60,124 nt of DNA from Rhizoclosmatium globosum (GCA_002104985.1 MCGO01000223.1:1-60124), one strand, 5' to 3'. Shown: positions 12,001 to 23,461, counted from the stretch's first letter. The notes: generated by a model from the sequence alone, not told the origin. Numbers and translations are program-made.

Positions 12001-14893
12001 AGGAGTGCCGTGCAGCTTTGGAACGCGTAAGTCTTATGATATGTTCGTCTTAACTCTTGGGCTGACATCATCCAGAAAATCGATGTCCAACCTTACCGCC
12101 GAGACAAGTCTCAATCAGACGACTACTACGACAATGATGACGAAAACAAAACCCACGCTCGAGTGATGGCAATCTCTTGGGGTGATGGAGACCCACAATC
12201 AGCAGCCTATGCAGTTTGTCTTGATGAATCCGGCCGCGTTGCTTCTACAACCAAACTCTCCCAACTCCATATGCGAGACCACAAACAGAAAGATCACGAC
12301 ATGATCCTCTCCCGCCTCCGTGAACATCAAATTGAAGTGATTGTGGTGGGCGGCTCAAGCATCTCGACAAAGACCAGATTGATGCCGGACCTTGCCGAAA
12401 CCATCAAACGAATCAACGACGACACATCTGAATCGTATGAACGGGACCGTAAACGATACCGTCGCGAATTTGTGATGCCTGGTCTTGAGATTGTGGAGGA
12501 TGATATCGCAAGATTGGCAATGAACTCAAAACGGTACCAAAAAGAGTTCCCTGATTTCCCTCCACTAGCAAAGTACTGTGTTTCGTTGGCGAGACGGATA
12601 CAAGATACGACGTACGAGTTTAGTACTCTTTGTAATGCAGATGATGAGATTCGCTTGATTCGTGTGCATCCATTGCAGAATCTGGTAAGCTGGTGGTCTT
12701 GCTTGATGTTGAATTGCTAAACCTTGTGATAGTTACCCGAAGACAAACTGAAATCTGCGTTTGAGCGAGCATTTATTAATGTTGTGAATTACAGTGGTGT
12801 TGATGTGAATGATGCTGCTTCGTTGCCACACCGCTCAAATACGATGCAATTTGTTAGCGGATTGGGTCCTCGAAAGGCTGGGTTTATCCTCAACAGAATC
12901 ACTAAACTCGTAAGTGATTGATAACTAACTATTAAAGTTTTTAACGTGTCACCACAGGGAGGTAAACTCGAAAACCGGTCAGATTTAATTCAAAAGAAGA
13001 TGCTTGGGCGTGTTATTTTCATGAACTCGGCATCGTTTATTCAAATCCACAAGAAACATTTCAAGCGAACGAATGCTCTTTTGGACGTTCTTGATTACAC
13101 AAGAATTCATCCAGAAGACTATGATATCGCTAGAAAGATGGCTGCGGGAGCGTTGGACATTGATGAAGTTGTGGGAGAAGATGACCCGTCTTCCCATGTC
13201 GCAGAACTTATGGATGATCACCCAGAACGTCTCAACAATCTACTGTTGGATGATTTTGCCGATGAGTTGTACCGCACACAACAGGAACTGAAGCGTATTA
13301 CTCTCAGCGATATCAAAGACGAAATTATTCAACCATACGCGGAAAGGAGACGTCGCTTCAACAGTGCCTCAATTGGAGACTTCTTCTTCATGCTCACCGG
13401 CGAAACAGAAGAAACTCTTGTTGGTTTCGTCACATCAGCACAAGTTGTTAAAACTTTTGACCGGTTCATCAAATGCCGTTTGACTAGCAACGGGTTGGAT
13501 GGGAACTTGCAGCTTGCTTTAACACCAGCTCAGAGAACTTTGAGGGAGGGAGATGCATTCCAAGCTGTTGTTACGAAAGTTGACACATCTGAATTCCGTG
13601 TGGAACTCGATGCCAGAGAAGAGCTCGTCGATTCTGGAAAGTGGATGCAAGATTACGCTAATCGTATTCGGGACAAGTATTTCAGTTTGGATCGCGAGGA
13701 AGAAGACAAACAAAAGAAGGCTTCATCCGCGCCGAAAATTGCCGCGGCCAACAAAGTCAAGCGGGCGGGGCGGTCTGTTAATCACCCATTCTGGAAAAAC
13801 GTCAATCATCAGGAAGCTGTGAACGAACTGACTGGTCCAAGTGTGCGTAACGGTAGTCTCATTATTCGACCTTCGACAAAGGGAAACAACCATATCTGTA
13901 TTACTTGGAAAGTCGATGAAGGGGTGTTCCAACATATTGGTGAGATAAATTTTGATCCAAGAATCTTCTAACCATCAACAGATATTCTTGAGACAAACAA
14001 GGAAAACGAGTGGGCACTCGGAAAGACGTTGATCATTGATGGAAGAAAGTTTGATGAATTGGAGGAAATTATCGCCACATACATTGAACCGATGGCCATG
14101 TACTTTTCGGATGCCAAAAAGCACGTCAAATACCGATCTGACACTTTGGAAGAAGCTTGTACGTATTCCCTCCCGTTTCTGTTGACGTCTAATGTTATAT
14201 TCAACAGTGCGATGGGTTGAAAGAGAAGTTGAACTCAAGAAGCGTTCTATGTATGCCATCATTCCTTGTCCAACCAAATCGCAATGCATGTATCTAGTCT
14301 TCCAGCATATTGGAAAATCTCCTCGTCACGAATACATTACCATCACTCCAGACGGATTCAAATTCGGAGAGTCAATCTTCAAGCGATTGGATCAAATGTT
14401 TGACGCGTTCAAAAAGAGAGAAGCTGAGCGAATGAAGAAAGCCGAAATGGAAGCTTCGAAGAGGAGAAGGCAGCTTGCGGAAGAGAAACGAAGCAGTAGC
14501 AATGCTGGTGGCGGATATGGACAATCTAGCGGAGGTTATGCACCGTCGAGAGCTGGTCCTTCTGGGGCAATGCCACCGAGACCAAGTGCCCCGGCACCAA
14601 TGATGAATGGAGGTAGAAGTATGCAATTACCGTCAAGACCTATCGCAACTCCATACGGACAACCAAATGCTGTACCGAATGCAGCTCCATATGGTCAGCC
14701 ACAACCGGGATGGAGTGGTGGCAATGCGCCAGGAATGAGACCGGGCGCCTCACAGCAGTATCCTTCACAGCAATACCCTTCGCAGCAATATCCTCCACAA
14801 CAGCAACAACAGTATGGGCAGTATCAACAACAGCAACAAATGCCGTACAGGCCACAAGCACCTCCTCCAGGACCATATTACGGCTCCCGTTAA
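9069..14893 (+). CDS. SPT6: Transcription elongation factor / histone chaperone Spt6
   Basis: Nuclear histone chaperone that travels with RNA polymerase II. Domains in order: acidic N terminus (DSDDEDADADDIDAE and several later Asp/Glu runs), FGDGSDYDYAL preceding the helical core, a YqgF-like domain (VMAISWGDGDPQSAAYAV; IEVIVVGG), a helix-hairpin-helix (FVSGLGPRKAGFIL), an S1 domain, tandem SH2 domains (HPFWKNVNHQEA; GSLIIRPSTKG), and a Gly/Pro/Gln-rich tail with QQYPS repeats. About 14 exons. The likely start is a 10-nt exon at 9069-9078 joined across a 242-nt intron to 9321-9373, giving MSEDGSAFGGSDTELAEPQQ; this 5' end is inferred. The donor near 10305-10316 is ambiguous. One intron (11452-11505) is stop-free and a multiple of three. 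No frame break. Confidence 0.95.
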
Positions 14894-15218
14894 CCAAGCC
14901 TTACTTATTTTGTTCAAATTGTTTAAAGGGAATAAAAGCAACGATTTTGGCAATGTAATTCCCTTGATTCGAGGTTGTATTTGAGATAAAGTCGTCTATT
15001 TTCTCTCTCAGCCATGGCGTTGGTCGTTTGTCGCCATGATGACGCATCTCACTTTAATGTTCTGTATATTGATGTTCTTTTGATTTGTCAAAGCGATATC
15101 CAACCATTTGATTTGGATTTGAATTGCTAGCTTGATTCGAAATGTGGTTAGCTGCAGACAATACAAAAAGAGCCTTTGTTTGAAATCAAATCAAACCAAA
15201 AAACCCAACCCAAAAAAC
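14894..15218. other. Intergenic, SPT6 3' end to oxidoreductase promoter
   Basis: 325 bp with a probable poly(A) signal (AATAAA near 14931) shortly after the SPT6 stop. The last 40 bases before 15219 are an A/C-rich leader. No other structure seen. Confidence 0.5.
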
Positions 15219-16645
15219 ATGACCAAGTTCCCCGAACTCGCTAGTCCACTCAAGCTCGGCTCATTGACTCTCAAGAACAGGTTGGTTTTGTGGATTGGTA
15301 ACAGACGAGTTTGATGAGATGCTAACTGTCAAACCACAGAGTCATCATGGCCTCTCTCACGCGTAACCGAGCATCTCCCGGAGGAATTCCAAACGACTTG
15401 ATGGCTCTGTACTACAAGCAGAGATCCACTGCTGGGCTAATTCTCAGTGAAGGAGCGTTTGTTGAAGAGATTGGAGGAGGTTAGTTTGTACCGTCCTTTC
15501 TTCTACAACTTGCGCGAGTGTTTCATTTCAATCACACCCCTTTTCTCTTCGACACCTTTGTCCGTGTTGTAGCCCCTCTGTGCACCAAACACCATTCGAT
15601 AGTTTGACATTTGAAAACTGACAATCTCCAAATTACACAGAATGGCTCAACGCACCAGGAATCCACACTCCCGCACAAATTGCTGGATGGAAGAAAGTCA
15701 CATCCGCAGTTCACTCTGCCAACTCTCTGATCTTCGCACAGCTCTGGCACATTGGCCGTGTCGCACACCCATACCACCAGAACGGGCGCCCCAACGTTGG
15801 TCCAAGTGCTATTAAAGCCGAAGGTGGAGAGTTTAGGCTTTTGGAGGGCAAGCCTGGGTACGTCCAGCCTGTTGCGATTGAGGACCCACAGGTGTATGTT
15901 GAGATGTACAGACGTGCTGCAAAGAGCGCGAAAGAGGCTGGGTTTGATGGTGTTGAATTGCACGCTGCTAACGGATGTGAGTGATTTTTGGCTTTGTTTG
16001 GTTTGGAGTGAAGCTGATGGAGTTTTTGGTTTAGACCTGCCTCACCAGTTCCTTGAGTCACACAGTAACCAGCGTACTGACGCGTGGGGTGGAAGTGTTG
16101 AAAAGCGTGCTCGCTTTGTGATTGAAATTGTCAAGGTTTTGATTGCTGAGTGGGGCGGCGACGCCAAGAGAGTTGGAATCAAGTTGAGTCCAGCTGGAGG
16201 ATACAACGATATGGGAGACGCGGATGATGTCGCCAGAGCGCAGTATACCTACTTGGTAAGTCCTCATTTCCTGCCGGTTTAAAATACTGATTCTTGATCT
16301 CAGATTCAAGAACTTGACAAGCTCAACTTGGGATACATCCAATTGAGCCAGGGTTGGCCATCCCCTCGCGCCAACAAGCTTGTTGTTCTCAATGAGTTTA
16401 GACCATTGATCAAGAACGCCCACGTTTTCTTCAACACCAACTTGACAGGCGAGATTGCTGAGCAACAATTGACTGGTAAATTCCCAGGAGTTGCTGCGAT
16501 TCAAGGAGCTGTCTTTGGTCGTCCATTTATCAGCAACCCTAATTTGCCTGAGCTTTTGCAAACTGGTGGGGCATTGAAGGACAGTGACTACAAGACTTAT
16601 TACACCCCTGGTGCCGATCCATCTACCGGATACACTGACTACTAA
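15219..16645 (+). CDS. NADH:flavin oxidoreductase, Old Yellow Enzyme family
   Basis: FMN-dependent ene-reductase of the OYE family, acting on activated C=C bonds; probably cytosolic. Five exons; the first intron gives [15 protein letters not shown], and later ones restore [26 protein letters not shown] and YTYLIQELDKL. Diagnostic features: MASLTR near the [17 protein letters not shown], the substrate-binding pair in HAANGY (His/Asn as in yeast and plant OYEs), [15 protein letters not shown], and the phosphate-binding end [16 protein letters not shown]. It is full length (about 370 residues) and intact. Related proteins serve in oxylipin, alkaloid or stress metabolism; the physiological substrate cannot be inferred. 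Confidence 0.93.
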
Positions 16646-16776
16646 ATTTGAACCTTCATTTATCATTAATCCTAATATTTCGTGGACGACTTCACATTGG
16701 CAATAAATCGTACTTTATTTGAACATGGTTGCATGAATAATTTCTTGGATTGGGTTTCTCACTGGGAGATATTAGG

Positions 16777-17409
16777 TTATAGTTGCGCCTTCTCTTCAAC
16801 AGCAAGTTTCCAATCAGAATCCACACATTGTTCCCATTGCTCTAATACCCGCAAAAAATCGGGAGACATATTTGCCTTACGGTTCGTCCTAAGATCAAAA
16901 GCAACAAGGAGCGTCCGGACCTCGCATACAACCATTTTATGCTTGTGACTGACAATCATGCAAATTAAATCCAGTTGTCCAGCTTTAATCGACTTTGGAT
17001 CAGCCTTGACTCCGATGGAAACTGAACATAGCCACGTAAACAATCAACTTCAGCGCTGAAGTTACCCAATGAATGAACACACCTTTGTCAGGATAAGTTA
17101 CCGGAAACTTGTACTGAACAACATGCTTTTTCACTATTGAAATCATGGAGGCCATTGAGTCATCTGTTTGTTGTGATCGAATCGTTTCAAGGTACTGGAC
17201 TTGAGCGGTTTCCACGTAGGAAAGGTACTTTGCGTTGTTTATGTGTTGGTTTGCGTCCATATCGCCCCACAGAACATCTAGGCTGTGCGCTTGAGTGTTA
17301 TTCAGGGCATGTAGACTAGAATGAAGGAGCAGACTTTCCTCATGATCGTAGGGAAGCTCTTGAGAATAGATGCTACTTCAGTGGGTAATGATGGTCGGTT
17401 GGTCTCCAT
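16777..17409 (-). CDS. Hotdog-fold thioesterase, tandem copy A (altered splice donor)
   Basis: 4HBT-type acyl-CoA thioesterase (FadM/YbgC-like). Core motif GDMDANQHINNAKYLSYVET contains the catalytic Asp and the HxNN pattern; the C-terminal half has SHKHKMVVCEVRTLLVAFD. Three exons can be drawn by comparison with copies B and C: the first encodes METNRPSLPTEVASILKSF, the second starts at LDVLWGDMDANQ, the third at VSIGVKADPKSIK. The donor of the first intron, which reads AC|GTAAGC and AC|GTGGGT in B and C, is AG|GAAAGT here (17333-17340), and no other donor in the right phase is visible. Either a non-canonical GA-AG intron is used, transcription starts elsewhere, or this copy is losing its first exon. 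Confidence 0.7.
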
Positions 17410-17557
17410 TCCTGGTTTCGACTGTTTTTGAGTGATTGTTGAAAGGGTCCCTACATACTTTTCCAATCTCTTTCATATAAATGCAAAGAAAGAATTTCTT
17501 TCTTCAAAAATCCTTTACTAAAGACATAACACTAAAGGTTTTGTATGAAAGGAGGTT

Positions 17558-18189
17558 CTAAAGTTGAGCATTCTCTTCGACAACAAGTTCCCACCCAGAA
17601 TCAACACGCCGTTCCCACTGCTCCAACCCCTTCAAAAACTCATCAGACATATTCGCCTTACGATTCGTACTAAGATCAAAAACTACAATGTGCGTGCGGA
17701 CCTCACACACAACAATGTTATGCTTGTGACTGACAATCAAGCAAATAAAATCAAACCGGTCGGGTTTAATTGACTTTGGATCAACTCTGACTCCAACGGA
17801 TACTACATAAAGTTGCGTTGTTTTTAAGCAAACTCCCAAGTTGTGAAAAAACCCCGTGATTACCTGTATCAGGATACGTTACCGGAAACTTGTATTTAAT
17901 AACGTTTTCTTTCACCATGGGGATGATGGTAGCCATTGCCGGATCGTCTCGTTGCGATCGGATCGTTTCGAGGTACTGGATGCGAGCTGTTTCCGTGTAC
18001 GACAGGTACTTTGTGTTGTTTTCATGTTGATTAGCGTCCATGTCACCCCAGAGAACGTCAAGACTGAGACTCTGTTAATAAAGAGCCATGGGGGTTGTTG
18101 AAGAAAAGGGATGCTTACGTGAGAACAGTTGGGAAGCTCTTGAGGAGGGAAGCCACTTTTGGTGGCAACGACGTTTGTTTTGTGTCCAT
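17558..18189 (-). CDS. Hotdog-fold thioesterase, tandem copy B
   Basis: Second copy of the 4HBT-type thioesterase. Exon 1 encodes MDTKQTSLPPKVASLLKSF and ends at a normal AC|GTAAGC donor; exon 2 carries LDVLWGDMDANQHENNTKYL with the catalytic Asp; exon 3 carries VSVGVRVDPKSIKPDR and SHKHNIVVCEVRTHIVVFD. In the core motif the usual HxNN is present as HENN. About 170 residues, normal for a single hotdog domain; no targeting signal is obvious. Same exon structure, strand and spacing as copies A and C, so the three arose by tandem duplication. Substrate unknown. Confidence 0.85.
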
Positions 18190-18510
18190 TTTTTTTTGGG
18201 TGTTGTTGTTGTTCTGTTTGTAGCCGTAGGCTGTTCGGAATATACCAATGTCCACTTTTTCCGATCTCCGTTTATGTAATCTGTATTGTTTTCAGTATAG
18301 GAAACATCAATGAAGGGGACTCTCTTGCGGCCTCATCTGCAAAAGTACAGACCACGAGATTTGGCAATATCTGTTTGCCTCCAACTATTCAACAGTTTAT
18401 TGTCAGAATCCCATTTTTCAATCCCTTCATGCAATACAAATTAACGGATTTAAAATATAAATCTTTACTAACTATCAGAGTCCCTTAGGTTTCGCAAACA
18501 TAGGTTCTCG
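18190..18510. other. Intergenic between thioesterase copies B and C
   Basis: About 320 bp with the presumed promoter of copy B and 3' end of copy C. The T- and G-rich tract at 18190-18240 (minus: A/C-rich leader) precedes the copy B start. Nothing else recognised. Confidence 0.45.
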
Positions 18511-19184
18511 CTAAAGATACGCCTTCAAGTTCTCTTGAACAACCAATGTCAACCCAGGATCAACACGCTGTTCCCACTCCTCCATCCCCCGTAAAAACTC
18601 AAGAGGAATATTCTTTTTACGGTGCTCACGAATATCAAACATAACAGTAAGCGTACGGACTTCACACGCAACAACATTGTGCTTATGACTAACAATCAAG
18701 CATACAAAATCCATTCTGTCCGATTTAATAGACTTTGGATCAACCTTGACACCAACGGAAACTAGAAAACATGATTTAAAACAAAATGTCCCTTCTAAAC
18801 AATAAGGAACAGTTAAAAAATAAAGGAATACCTGTATCAGGATACGTTACTGGCAACTTATACTTGACGACAGTTTCTTTCACTAACGGAACAACATTCG
18901 TCATGTCAGGGTCGTACCGTTGAGAGAGGATCGTTTCAAGGTACTTGATACGAGCTGTTTCCGTATACGAAAGGTACTTTGTGTTGTTCACGTGCTGGTT
19001 AGCGTCCATGTCACCCCAGAGAACGTCAAGGCTGGTACTTGAATGTTAGATCAACAGGCCATGTGTTTGGGGAAGGGGTCAGAGCGAGAGCAAAACAACC
19101 CACGTGAGAATAGTTGGGAAGCTCTTGAGGAGGGAAGCCACTTTGGGGGGTAATGGCGTTTGTTTGGTTTCCATTCTTGGAGTG
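18511..19184 (-). CDS. Hotdog-fold thioesterase, tandem copy C
   Basis: Third copy of the 4HBT-type thioesterase. Exon 1 encodes METKQTPLPPKVASLLKSF, donor AC|GTGGGT; exon 2 carries LDVLWGDMDANQHVNNTKYL, the best match to the family consensus; exon 3 continues VSVGVKVDPKSIKSDRMDFV and ends QENLKAYL. A CTAAC branch site is visible in the first intron. Exon junction phases match copy B. This copy is probably closest to the ancestral sequence at the HxNN motif. Its C-terminal part is the most diverged (MFDIREHRKKNIPLEF instead of VFDLSTNRKANMS). Confidence 0.85.
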
Positions 19185-19440
19185 TTATGGTTTTTGGTGT
19201 AGGTTCTGAATTGGGGCTGTTGACTTGGGTTTGATTTTGGGTTCCCGCTTTTTCTGATGTGAGCTTTCGATTAATAATGCACCTGACAAATCCATGTCCA
19301 AGTCTTTGGTGCCACCAAAAGAGGCGGATTCACGCCACCTATTTGAGTAATAAACGTTGTTTTTTTGGAATTGCGCCTTCATTTGGATATTATACTTAAA
19401 CTCTATTGTCTGTACTTATTAAAGTGAATTAAAGGCAAAA

Positions 19441-19770
19441 CTAAGACTTCTCAACCATCCTCCTTCCTTCTTCAATATCCTCAAAAGCGTTAGCAGCATT
19501 AGACAGTACTTTCTGGCCACTTAAAATTAAGCGAATAGCCTGCAATTTTTGGACGATTGATAACAACCCAACAACAAAGGCGCCGACTCCAGCACCGAAC
19601 ATGATAGTCGGTATGAAGTAAGCAGTACCATCCCCAACAGTGATTTGGTGCAGACTATATCCAGCATAGTAACTCAACAGTGATCCAAGAGCGATAAGAA
19701 GAAAGCCAGGAAGGAACCCAAGTAAAAAACTAGCCTTGAGAGTGTATTGACAAGTCATATTCTGATGCAT
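19441..19770 (-). CDS. Small membrane protein, two hydrophobic segments, unknown
   Basis: Single-exon frame of 109 residues, not recognised. Two long hydrophobic stretches, ASFLLGFLPGFLLIALGSLL and IPTIMFGAGVGAFVVGLLSI, are separated by a short loop, followed by a charged tail (NAFEDIEEGRRMVEKS), which suggests a helical hairpin with a cytosolic C terminus. The composition (Gly-rich helices, no low complexity) supports a real gene but there is no independent evidence. It lies on the same strand as, and upstream of, the thioesterase trio. Confidence 0.5.
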   Translation of the reverse strand: MHQNMTCQYTLKASFLLGFLPGFLLIALGSLLSYYAGYSLHQITVGDGTAYFIPTIMFGAGVGAFVVGLLSIVQKLQAIRLILSGQKVLSNAANAFEDIEEGRRMVEKS

Positions 19771-20131
19771 CTTCTGATGCTGAAGATGTTATCTGCGTTT
19801 TTGGGTGAGGTTTTTCGAAGGTAGGTGATGAGGTTCTGAATGAGGTTTTGAGTGAGATTCAACCCAAGAATCCCCAAAACTTGAGTTTGGTGATTATCTG
19901 CTGTCTGCTGTTTGCGACATTAGTAGTGTGCATGAACCATTAGTATTATGAAATAAACTAGTGTTCTGTATGGATAATTATTGTTGAGTTGGGTGTTGGT
20001 CAACAGTTGATTCATCAAAGTATCACATATGCAATGACGGCGAATTCAACACGTCGCCAGTGTACCAATCATTCTTACTTTCAATTCTTTGAGATGCTCT
20101 GAAATTCATTAATTTAAAAGTTGACCCAAAA
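19771..20131. other. Intergenic between divergent genes
   Basis: 360 bp between the membrane protein (minus) and the SnoaL-like gene (plus); both promoters should lie here. No named element can be supported. Confidence 0.4.
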
Positions 20132-20542
20132 ATGTCGGACACCGCCACCTCCGATCACCAAGTCTCCAGTACCAACAATGAGACCACCGCCAAAGTCACC
20201 GAACCCGAACGCCTCGCACAACTCCAACTAGACGCCTACAACGCGCACGACATAACCGCCTTCACCGCCTGCTACGCACCCACAATCAAAGTGTACTCGT
20301 TCCCATCCAACATCCTCCGCCTCTCCGGCATCGAATCCTTCACAACCCGATACGCAACCGTATTCACCGAGTACCCGTCCTTACACGCGCGCCTGGAGAA
20401 CAGGATCGTGTTGGGAGACAAGTGCATTGACGAGGAGTATGTGACTGGACGCGGGGAGGGTGTGATCAGGGCTGTAGCGATATATCATGTGAAGGATGGG
20501 TTGATTCAGAGTGTGTGGTTTGTAGATGAAAAGACAGAATAA
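20132..20542 (+). CDS. SnoaL-like / NTF2-fold protein
   Basis: Single-exon protein of 136 residues with a disordered Ser/Thr-rich N terminus and one NTF2-like fold. The pattern RLAQLQLDAYNAHDITAFTA followed by YAPTIKVYSFPSN, GIESFTTRYATVF and a C-terminal strand pair (VIRAVAIYHVKDGLIQSVWF) is typical of SnoaL-like/steroid-isomerase-like proteins, many of which are uncharacterised. A catalytic role cannot be told from the sequence. Only 58 bp separate its stop from the COQ7 start. Codon use is GC-rich at the 5' end, as in neighbouring genes. Confidence 0.8.
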   Translation: MSDTATSDHQVSSTNNETTAKVTEPERLAQLQLDAYNAHDITAFTACYAPTIKVYSFPSNILRLSGIESFTTRYATVFTEYPSLHARLENRIVLGDKCIDEEYVTGRGEGVIRAVAIYHVKDGLIQSVWFVDEKTE

Positions 20543-20600
20543 AAAGAAAGAGTATAGTGTATATAGTATTTATTTCTATTTTTCGATCTGAGAAGGGAAG

Positions 20601-21457
20601 ATGATCAGACGAGTCGTTTGGATTGGAGGATGCGCCCGACGATACACCACCACCACCACTGCCACTACATCATCGGCAGCCAAGAAGGATACGCCACTGA
20701 CACCGACCCAGTTTGAATCGATCCAAGAGATGCTTCGCGTTGACCAGGCGGGCGAGTTGGCAGCAGACGCAATCTACCGTGGACAACTGTTTGCACTGAA
20801 AGAGACATCGCCAATGAAACCTCTGATTCAACACATGTTTGAGTGTTCTTTTTGGTTTCTCTTTTATTCGGGTTGTGTACTGAATACTGTCTCAAAAGGT
20901 GGGACCAGGAGAAGCACCACAGAGTCATCCTCGATACTCTGTGCGCAAACAACAGAGTAAGGCCGTCAGTGTTGAGTCCTGTGTGGTACGGAATGGGATT
21001 TGCATTGGGTGCAGGAACAGCGTTGTTGGTGCGTGTGTGTTTGTCACTGTTTGTAGAAAGGGAAGTTGATGTGAAACGAACAATAGGGCGAGAAGGCAGC
21101 CATGATGTGCACGGAAGTTGTCGAAGAAGTCATTGGAGTGCATTACAATGAGTTGAGTTTGTTTGTTTTGAGAGAGACAGGAAGACTGATTGTGGATTCT
21201 TCAACAGTCAAATACGCGAACTGGTCAAGATTCCAGACAATGAAAGCGCACAGACACTTGCACAAGTAAGAAACGAGAGATTTTGTTGCAGTAGACTAAC
21301 AAGTAAGCAGGTGATCAAGGTACTCCGCGATGAAGAGCTTGAGCATCGCACGCATGCCCTACAGCACGATGCCAAGCAGGCGCCCCTGTATGATCCGCTC
21401 AGTTTTATTATCCGCACTGGATGTCAGGGGGCCATCTGGGTAGCCTCTCGATTCTAA
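20601..21457 (+). CDS. COQ7: Demethoxyubiquinone hydroxylase Coq7
   Basis: Mitochondrial diiron monooxygenase that hydroxylates demethoxyubiquinone in coenzyme Q synthesis. The N terminus [17 protein letters not shown] is Arg-rich and acid-free, as for a matrix presequence. Iron-ligand motifs are present: [19 protein letters not shown] (first Glu), WDQEKHH (ExxH), [13 protein letters not shown] (second half) and LRDEELEHR (ExxH). Five exons; junctions restore [38 protein letters not shown] and [13 protein letters not shown]. Ends AIWVASRF. Length of about 200 residues is normal. Next to mitochondrial ACP and BolA genes on the same strand. Confidence 0.94.
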
Positions 21458-21530
21458 CTTCTCTTCTTTGTTCTACATTTTGAAATCATCTTCTCTTTTT
21501 CAACCAACAACCAAAACCAACAACAAAACA

Positions 21531-22304
21531 ATGTTTTCTCGCGTCTTCACGTCGTCTGTCGCCCGCACCGCCACTGCCGCCACTTCTTTTGTTCCACGTG
21601 CAACTCCATTTGTGATTCGGGCTGCTGCTGCTGCGACGCCACTTCGTTTCTACGGCGCCGGTCCATCGCCGCTTTCCGTTGCCCAGGTCCAAGAGCGCGT
21701 GCTGAATGTCCTCAAAGACTTTGACAAGGTTGATGCCTCAAAGGTTGGTTACTCGTACTTTAGCTATTTATCGATCTAGTTAGCTGTCCTGTCTCTCTTT
21801 TAACACCTACTCTCCCTTAGCTCACCCTCGACTCCCACTTCATCACCGATCTCGGCCTCGACTCGCTCGACCAGGTCGAAATCACTATTGCCATTGAGGA
21901 GGAGTTCAACATTGAGCTCAGTGACAGGGACGCCGATGATATTTTGACTCCTCGTGCTGCTGCCGACAAGGTACCCTGTCCCTTTGAAGCCCGAGAGATG
22001 GAAGCTAGAGGAGATTAGAGAGGATAGAAGAAGAGGAAGAAGAGGGACAGATAGAGAGCGGATGACGAATGCCTCGTTTTTGGAGGGTTGAAGATGGTGG
22101 ATGGCGCTGGATCGTAAAGACAGCAGGACGCAAATAACAGACAGATTCGGCATCAGATTTGGCTATGGAATGGGTCCGTGAGGAAGGAGCATACTTGAGA
22201 AACCACTTCCCTCCTCTTTTTCTTTCTCCCTTCACCACTCCAACTTCAACTCAAAAACTAATACATGGAACGATTAGGTCTTTGCCAACAAGGCTGCCAT
22301 GTAA
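21531..22304 (+). CDS. ACP1: Mitochondrial acyl carrier protein
   Basis: Carrier for mitochondrial type II fatty acid and lipoate synthesis; in other fungi also an accessory subunit of complex I and a partner of LYR proteins in Fe-S assembly. The N terminus MFSRVFTSSVARTATAATS is a mitochondrial presequence. The carrier domain contains FITDLGLDSLDQVEITIAIE, with the Ser of DSL being the 4'-phosphopantetheine site. Three exons: 21531-21741, a second from about 21821, and a tiny last one at 22278-22304 encoding VFANKAAM. The final intron (about 300 nt) is long for this window. The sequence ends normally with no frame break. Confidence 0.94.
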
Positions 22305-22519
22305 GATCCCACCCAAGGGGAAAATACAAACGACTGTTTTGAATTGGAAACACGCAAAATAAAAAACACTCCCATACCTTCTTCTATTGTCTCTTCTTTC
22401 TTTCTTATCGACGCATTCACATTCGAAACAGATTAGAAATCCGATCTGTTCTACATTTTCATATCTATTCTATATTTGCTGAATTGAATTGATTTGAAAC
22501 TTGTCTTCAAACAACAACA

Positions 22520-23262
22520 ATGGCTACCTCTGGCGTCCCCAAATCGCAACTCGAATCCGTCCTCCGAGAAAAGCTCTCTGCCACACATGTTGTACGTTGA
22601 TGCAATCTAAGATCTGTTTCTATGGCATGAAGGGACTAGCCAGGCTCCAATCCTTTCAAACAACTTCTTTCCATCTCATTTCACTTATCCGTCAGCATTG
22701 AATCAAGAAACGCATTTCATATTGTATTGGACAAGCTCGTGTGCAAGAAAGAGAACCAAAACGATACCAAATCAGCAGCCTCATCCATACCTCCGCCTTC
22801 CAACCTTCGTCACCCTTTCCATCCCTTGAATCCACCGAAAATACATCAATCTCACACCCTCCCTTTCCCCTTCCCTTCCCTCAAAATAGGAGGCAACAGA
22901 CAAATCAGACGGATGCGGCCAAAACTTTGAAGTCATCGTCGTCTCCGCCCTATTTGAAGGAAAACCCCTCCTCGCACGTCACAGGTAATAAAATAAATTC
23001 AACGGATGTTTATTGCGAGAAGATACCTGCTTTCGTTTATGTTATCGTCGAATTTTAACGACTGAACACACTCGCAAACTTTAGACTTGTCAACGATGCA
23101 GCGAAAGACGAAATTTCAAAGGTGCATGCGTTTTCGCAGGTAATGGGAGTTTTGATTTTGGATGAGCGGGGGAGAAGGTTACTAAAACTCGAGATCTTTC
23201 CTGTATGCTAGAAATGCTACACACCGCAACAGTGGGCTGAGTTGGAGAGTAAGAGTGCGTGA
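22520..23262 (+). CDS. BolA-like protein (Fra2/BOLA2 type)
   Basis: Partner of monothiol glutaredoxins in Fe-S cluster delivery and iron sensing. Four exons: 22520-22591, 22890-22984, 23085-23139 and 23212-23262. Spliced product reads [20 protein letters not shown], then [20 protein letters not shown] and [18 protein letters not shown]. The conserved Cys in GCGQNFEV and the His of RHRLVN and HAFSQK are the cluster ligands known in the family. There is no mitochondrial presequence, so the cytosolic Fra2 type is likelier than the mitochondrial one. Exons are small, so no single open frame covers it. A degenerate copy of its last exon lies 340 bp downstream. Confidence 0.88.
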
Positions 23263-23461
23263 GGGTTTGGGAGTAAGAAGGTACCAAAATAAATAATAGC
23301 GTCGGGATACATATCTTGAGCCTCGTTTTTCTTGTGCACCTAACTGGAAAAGGAAATGATAATTCCGTGTGTAAGGTACGATGGCTACAAGCTGCTTTAA
23401 ACCGCTTTTAACTTTTCAGCCGCTTAACTTTTCAGCCATTGGGATTTAAGTAGGCTCGGTG

